Below are positions 19,265 to 23,698 of a DNA stretch of 23,698 bases, piece after piece. The stretch's first letter is position 1. Each line of letters starts with the position of its first letter. The notes below the pieces were generated by a model, which was not told where the DNA came from, made no database searches, and saw only the letters and a program-made list of their open reading frames with translations. The stretch covers positions 251,594 to 275,291 of the forward strand of contig KN882267.1 of NCBI GenBank assembly GCA_000934455.1, given 5' to 3'. The stretch is from Apostichopus parvimensis (lineage: Eukaryota > Echinodermata > Holothuroidea > Aspidochirotida > Stichopodidae). Both the position numbers and the translations under genes were made by a program.

Positions 19265-20227
19265 TGTAAGTACAATACGTACAGTTCTGACTTTCAGTTA
19301 GGCTGAATTAACCTTCTCCAATAATATTTTGGTTAGGCTGCTGTATATGTTTGTTTAAAAAAACACAGAAAACAGATATTGAGGTTTTTTTAAGCAGTTA
19401 CATAGCTGGTGAAATTACTTTCTTCAGAAGCCATTGTTATCTCAACTACATAACAATCAAAGATGCAGTAACTATTAACCACGAAATATAGCAGAAAATA
19501 CTAGAATATTAATAACTGTTACAACAATTGTCAGATTCAATAGAGCCTCGAAAAGTTGATTATGACTGGGTTGTCCACCTAGTACTAATGTGTGCCTTGT
19601 CATATCTATACATGTCGATACTGTATACAGTGTAGGTTTGTAAGTTGGATGCGTTTTTAAATAGCATCGGCACTTGTAACGTTATACTAGTAGAACAAAC
19701 GAAGGTGGAACCAGGGAGCTGCCAGTCTAGGTAGTAGTTCCCTGGTGGAACACACAATCCAAAACAAACATTTTAAAGTCATCATTTTGAGGAAATTAGT
19801 TATTGAATATTAGTAAAAGTTGCGTGACCATATAAGCTAGAATTCAAGTTTGTCACGAGCTACAATTTTGATCCAATTAGACTTCTATGGCACCAATGAT
19901 TTTGGAAATTTTCAGCATACATGAAGGAAATATAAATGCATACTTTGACAAAGTAGAGCACATACTTTGTAGCTGCCTAAAGAAGATTATCATCTTCTGT
20001 CAAAAGACATGACAGTATTACTGTACAAGCTGCATTGTTTCCCAGCATCAATACTTCATTACAGCAATGCAGAAAACCAAATAGCTAAGTTTATAGGAAA
20101 AATGTAAAATGGATTAAAACTGCAGGGTACGCAGGGAACATAACAACCCTCTAACAGTTATCTATGATAGTATGTGATGTTCTAGTAGTACATATTTCAA
20201 CCTTCTTTTTCTATTCTGTCATTACAG
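19265..20227. other. DNA between the Cys exon and the next splice-acceptor-like site
   Basis: AT-rich DNA without a recognised gene. It contains a hairpin-capable inverted repeat (arms 19709-19720 and 19736-19747, core ACCAGGGA/TCCCTGGT). If the donor at 19266 is used, this whole stretch would be an intron ending at the strong acceptor-like TTCTATTCTGTCATTACAG at 20227. Confidence 0.4.
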
Positions 20228-20429
20228 CTCAATTCTCTCACTGTGATTGTCATCTCACCTGAACATGCAGGTGACCGAAACAAAAGTTGAACCACCCTGT
20301 AATGACAAGTTCTCTGTTACAGACTTGCAACGATTGTACAATTGTGTAGTTAACCATAATATGTTCACATTGGCCAAAATTGCATGCTTGTGTTCATTTC
20401 ACACTCCCACCCTCCTTTTCCTAGAGTGA
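20228..20429 (+). CDS. Doubtful exon-like frame after a strong acceptor
   Basis: A long pyrimidine-rich stretch and TTACAG| end at 20227. All frames directly after it soon stop, but an ATG at 20265 opens 54 codons (starting M-Q-V-T-E-T-K-V-E-P-P-C) to a TGA at 20427-20429. I recognise no domain. It could be a 5' exon of the P2RX7_C-type relic downstream, a 3'UTR exon of the Death-fold gene, or chance. A second acceptor-like TTTTCCTAG lies at its end. Confidence 0.2.
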
Positions 20430-20893
20430 TAGTAGGATTTCAGCAGTGGGGAGAGCTCACTGGAGGGTCCTTGAATGACATGGTTGTACGGTCCAAGTGA
20501 TATCCAGACTGAGTGAGATTACCCCGAATAAGTGATTTCCTCTAAACTTCCCGACTGTTGAGATGGTTGTCCAAGGCCCTCTTCCACCCAACATTCCACC
20601 CCATTTGTACATTGTTTAGCCTATTGGTTGGTACCCTTAAGAAACAAAGGATATTTTGAATATAAATTCACCAAGGTTGGTATCAAACTAACCTTGGAGT
20701 GTAGTAATCCTTCCTAAATTATGACTTTAAATTTACATAAAAAAATGTCCTAGTCCATGCTGCATGTACTGTTTGTAAAACTTTTTTTTATGCAGTTACT
20801 AACAATTTTCATGGTATTGCATTTTCTTAGACATGAATCAGCATTTACCCCACAATTTTAACCTCCCCCCCCCCATGCTCTCACATTCTATAG
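20430..20893. other. DNA before the P2RX7_C relic
   Basis: No gene is recognised. I looked here for the Cys-rich first half of a P2RX7_C domain (CxCGxC and CC motifs) and did not find it. A C10 run lies at 20865-20874, just before the acceptor-like ATTCTATAG. Confidence 0.4.
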
Positions 20894-21173
20894 GGGAACA
20901 TTTCTTAGCACTAATAGTGGATATAAAGGCTCTTGACTCCGCAATGGTTCAGCGGTATGATTTGCTTGCATTAGGAGAGCGGCCAGACAACAAGACATAC
21001 CGGCATACAGCCTACAGGTCATGCATTACGTGTACTGGAAGGCAGGAAGAACTGGTCGATTCAACAGAATTGGGATTCCATCATGTGCAGTGTGAAACAT
21101 ACGGAATCATTTTCCTTCAGAAGATTGGCATTACACTGGATTTAGGTGTTGGGAGAATGTAGTTATTAGTTAA
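20894..21173 (+). pseudogene. Broken P2RX7_C (P2X7 'ballast'-type) domain
   Basis: The frame from 20894 reads E-H-F-L-A-L-I-V-D, then L-L-A-L-G-E-R, then N-K-T-Y-R-H-T-A-Y-R (to 21018). It matches the human P2X7 C-terminus as I recall it without gaps over about 42 residues (E, F, L-L-A-L, N, R-H-x-A-Y-R). The reading frame then shifts by two bases. From 21021 it gives Y-V-Y-W-K-A-G-R, I-P-S-C-A-V, a TGA (21093-21095) where the family has Trp (S-C-C-R-W in human), then N-I-R-N-H-F-P and H-Y-T-G-F, ending at TAA. Human P2X7 has I-L-P-S-C, I-R-K-E-F-P and Q-Y-S-G-F there. The family part is a zinc- and nucleotide-binding cytosolic domain in P2X7 and also occurs in many invertebrate proteins without a channel. 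Here it is a dead copy, and the Cys-rich first half is absent. Confidence 0.85.
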
Positions 21174-21550
21174 TAGTCTTATGTGCATGTGGAGTGACTC
21201 CAATATAGTTCAAGTGAATATGGTTCAGTGTATATATTCTGTAACAACACATTTGCAAGAAATTGTTATCAAGTGTCATAAGTGGATAAAGGCTGATTTT
21301 TTTTCAAAGAGAGGGAGAGGGAAGTGTTGGGCAGAATATAGCTCAGGGCTGTACATTAACACGTGACTGCTTACCTATGGCAATTGAATATTATATTGAC
21401 AGGTGCTCTCATATCTTAACTTGTCTGATTTGATATGTGTCAATTCTGATCAAAAATCTCTAATGAAAAACAAAGTGATAATAAAATCAAAAAAGCTATT
21501 TTCAATCAACGTTTTAGCTCTTACCAGTCAAGTTGGTGTTTACACATCAG
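21174..21550. other. Intergenic DNA
   Basis: No gene is recognised. A 61-codon frame (21181-21366) lies in AT-rich sequence with a T8 run and has no domain or splice support. Confidence 0.4.
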
Positions 21551-21870
21551 TGATGACCAAACTTGGTCATAGTGTTCCTTGAGTAGTTGGTCATATGGAC
21601 TGTTAACAAGTTTTATGTCAAAGGTCAACAAGGGGTCAGTCATCTGTCTTGGTCCATTTTGTGGACACTCATAATGCTTCTCCTTCCAGTGCAGACATGT
21701 GTGATCACCAAAGTTGGTCATATTGTTCATTGAGTATTGTATTCATAGTGTTCATGAGATAATCGACATGTTTTTTGGAGTTATGTGCATGATGTTTCTC
21801 CTACAGTTTACAATGTGAGACCAAGAATGTTGGTCATAGTGTTAGTTGAAGAGAAGTCAATATAGAGGTT
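21551..21870. repeat. Degenerate tandem repeat with GACCAA...TTGGTC palindromes
   Basis: Three diverged units start near 21551, 21702 and 21816, each with TGA-N-ACCAA followed by TTGGTCATA and an ATTG/GTTC stretch. Units 1 and 2 also share 'atg.TTCTCCT.cAGT' before the next unit. Periods are about 151 and 114 bases. The minus-strand 69-codon frame through it is a repeat byproduct. Confidence 0.5.
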
Positions 21871-22967
21871 CTAGAATTAGGGGTGAAAGGCATCATGGGT
21901 TTTGCAGGGCAGTTGTGTGAATACACTTATCATTGTCCTTCACAATAATTTTTTTTAAAGATATCTGACTAACTTTCCACTAAACTTTCAAGTTACCAAA
22001 TATATACAAGATGATATTTGAATTTACGATTATCATATCTGTGAAAAAGAATGTTAAAACAATATTCATGTACGAGTTACTGCACCACTGCTGATCTGAA
22101 TTGGTGTTAAAATAATGATTTGTGTTAAACAAGGCAGCAATGAAAATATATACACTTTGTTTGATACTGCCTTTTCGTAATGTTATACCTGTTCTAGCAT
22201 GGAAACAAAAATCGCAGTGAAATTGGATGCCACATTATGGTCTTACAGTCATGGTCAGACCAAGTCATTCATCAGTTGGTCTATAAACATATTTCTGGTT
22301 TTCTTATTATGTTTGATGGATTGCCCTCAACTTTCATTTCTGAGTTTCACTGAGATTTATATTGAAGAATAAACTTCACTCTCCACACATGGATCCACCT
22401 GTCAAGTTCCCCATTTCATTTGTAACATAGTATATGTCACCAAATACATGATGAAATATATTCATTTAATGTGTCAATATTTTTTCATAACCTGTATTAC
22501 TTTTTTAAACAATGATTTTCAAATAATAATGTAATAGATTCTAGCGTTTTGGGACCATATCAGTCACTAGTAATTGGACTAGATGTCAATGGGAATGGAA
22601 TATGATTGTAAATGATATTGTATATATTAAATTACTGTAGAGATAAACTCTACTTTGATACATCAAACTCTATTATACTATGTAAAAGTACATTGAGGAT
22701 TTGATTGGTCAAAATGTGCCAAATATATTAGCAAAATAACATAATACCATGCAAAATATTATGTCATGTATATGATGGGCATAGCCAAGTTTGTTGTAAT
22801 TTAGTAGTAACGTTACATATGTCAGATATGGTATTTAGACAGGATATTGCACTTGATGTTTAAAAACTGGACATTAGGTGACCAAATGACCTCCACCATA
22901 AAGCAATACTGATAGGACATATCCACATATCACAAATGGAAACATCATTCACTTCTTGTGCAAAAAG
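21871..22967. other. AT-rich intergenic DNA
   Basis: No gene is seen. AATAAA at 22368-22373 could serve as a plus-strand poly(A) signal but is far from any supported exon. Confidence 0.4.
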
Positions 22968-23193
22968 ATGTGCGGCTATGCCTTTTTTCCTTAACACTGG
23001 AGAACGAAACATTTGGACCTTAAATGTGACCATTAGCTGTGTAGGTGAAATACCATTTATAACTGCACTTGAAAAAAAATATGTGCGGCTATGCCTTTTT
23101 TCCTTAACACTGGAGAACGAAACATTTGGACCTTAAATGTGATCATTAGCTGTGTAGGTGAAATACCATTTATAACTGCACTTGAAAAAAAAA
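22968..23193. repeat. 113-bp tandem duplication, nearly identical
   Basis: Two head-to-tail units (22968-23080 and 23081-23193) both start ATGTGCGGCTATGCC and end TAACTGCACTTG plus an A run. I count one base difference in the body (GACCATT against GATCATT) plus small differences in the A run. The near identity marks a recent event. Open frames on both strands carry the repeat and are not supported as genes. Confidence 0.95.
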
Positions 23194-23698
23194 ATAGTAT
23201 ATATAATAGATTTTTCATTGAATATTTATTTAATCTGGAATGAAACTGAATGCAGTTATACATCATACTACCTTCTCTATTACAGATGTTTATAGAGTAT
23301 ATCCCATACAATAGGAATATACAAAATTAGGCTACAAAAACCTTGTTTTGTGTAGTTAAGTTAACTTAGAAACGTTGTTGCCTGTTTTGATGTTGCACAT
23401 GTTTTGAGCCTGGGTATTGTACTTCAAGGTCATTCAATTCAAAACCGTGCAGATTTTCAATAGCATATGAACACATATTATTTGCTATGTACTTGTCTGT
23501 TTCTGGTTGAATTTATTTAATTAAAAGACTTTACTATTGTAAAATATGTTGTTTCATACAAGGTGGTACCATATCTCTTCTAGAAAAATAATCAAGCGTT
23601 TGCGTTATTGGCTGTCAAAGACGACCTCTTTTGTACATCAGAGCAACTTAAACCTCATAAATTAATATTGAGTAATGCTAGAACCCCGAAATGTGTTC
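23194..23698. other. AT-rich intergenic DNA to the window end
   Basis: No gene, RNA or repeat is recognised in this stretch. Confidence 0.4.

Noticed and set aside
1-23698. CRISPR array, bacterial operon, rRNA, or LTR/retrovirus-like element
   Set aside because: No regular repeat-spacer array, ribosomal RNA core, long polymerase- or capsid-type frame, or paired long terminal repeats were seen. The 3-5 kb direct repeat pair abuts head-to-tail and has no LTR-like ends.

Overview
The window reads as nuclear DNA of an invertebrate animal. It is AT-rich, with split genes, GT-AG introns, microsatellites, many poly-C tracts and decayed repeats, and it shows no operons or bacterial signals. Three things point weakly to an invertebrate deuterostome, perhaps an echinoderm: tandem Death-fold (DED/DD-like) exons, a relic of the P2X7-type C-terminal 'ballast' domain (P2RX7_C), and a foldback transposon whose arms are 15-bp subrepeats, like the sea-urchin TU elements as I remember them. 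No species is claimed. One 50-base assembly gap lies at 13117-13166.

Left part (1-13200): no convincing gene. Two copies of a dispersed GC-richer repeat with poly-C/AATATTT modules lie in the first 900 bases. A large direct tandem duplication follows: unit 1 is 3153-8183 (about 5.0 kb) and unit 2 is 8185-11171 (about 3.0 kb). They differ mainly by two blocks. One is a 1240-bp foldback-like DNA element (5510-6749) in unit 1, with inverted arms of 15-bp subrepeats, a core of about 65 units of a 12-bp minisatellite, and an 8-bp target duplication. Unit 2 keeps the empty site. The other is an ~845-bp block (7173-8017) found only in unit 1, which holds a weak tRNA-like stretch.

Right part (14600-19300): a plus-strand gene that I infer by joining exons with matching splice phases. 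It has a TATA box, a short start exon, two exons that each encode one Death-fold domain, and a candidate Cys-containing last exon. All three introns are phase 1, and the model gives 294 aa. Intron 2 holds a decayed copy of the second domain exon (about 81% identical over 90 bases), so the domain exon was duplicated in place.

Far right (20200-23698): downstream on the same strand is a clear but broken P2RX7_C domain (20894-21173), with one frame change and a TGA where the family has a conserved Trp. Degenerate repeats follow, then a nearly perfect 113-bp tandem duplication (22968-23193). If the Death-fold gene is expressed, its product would be a cytosolic adaptor-type protein. Whether the P2RX7_C relic was once part of that gene is open.
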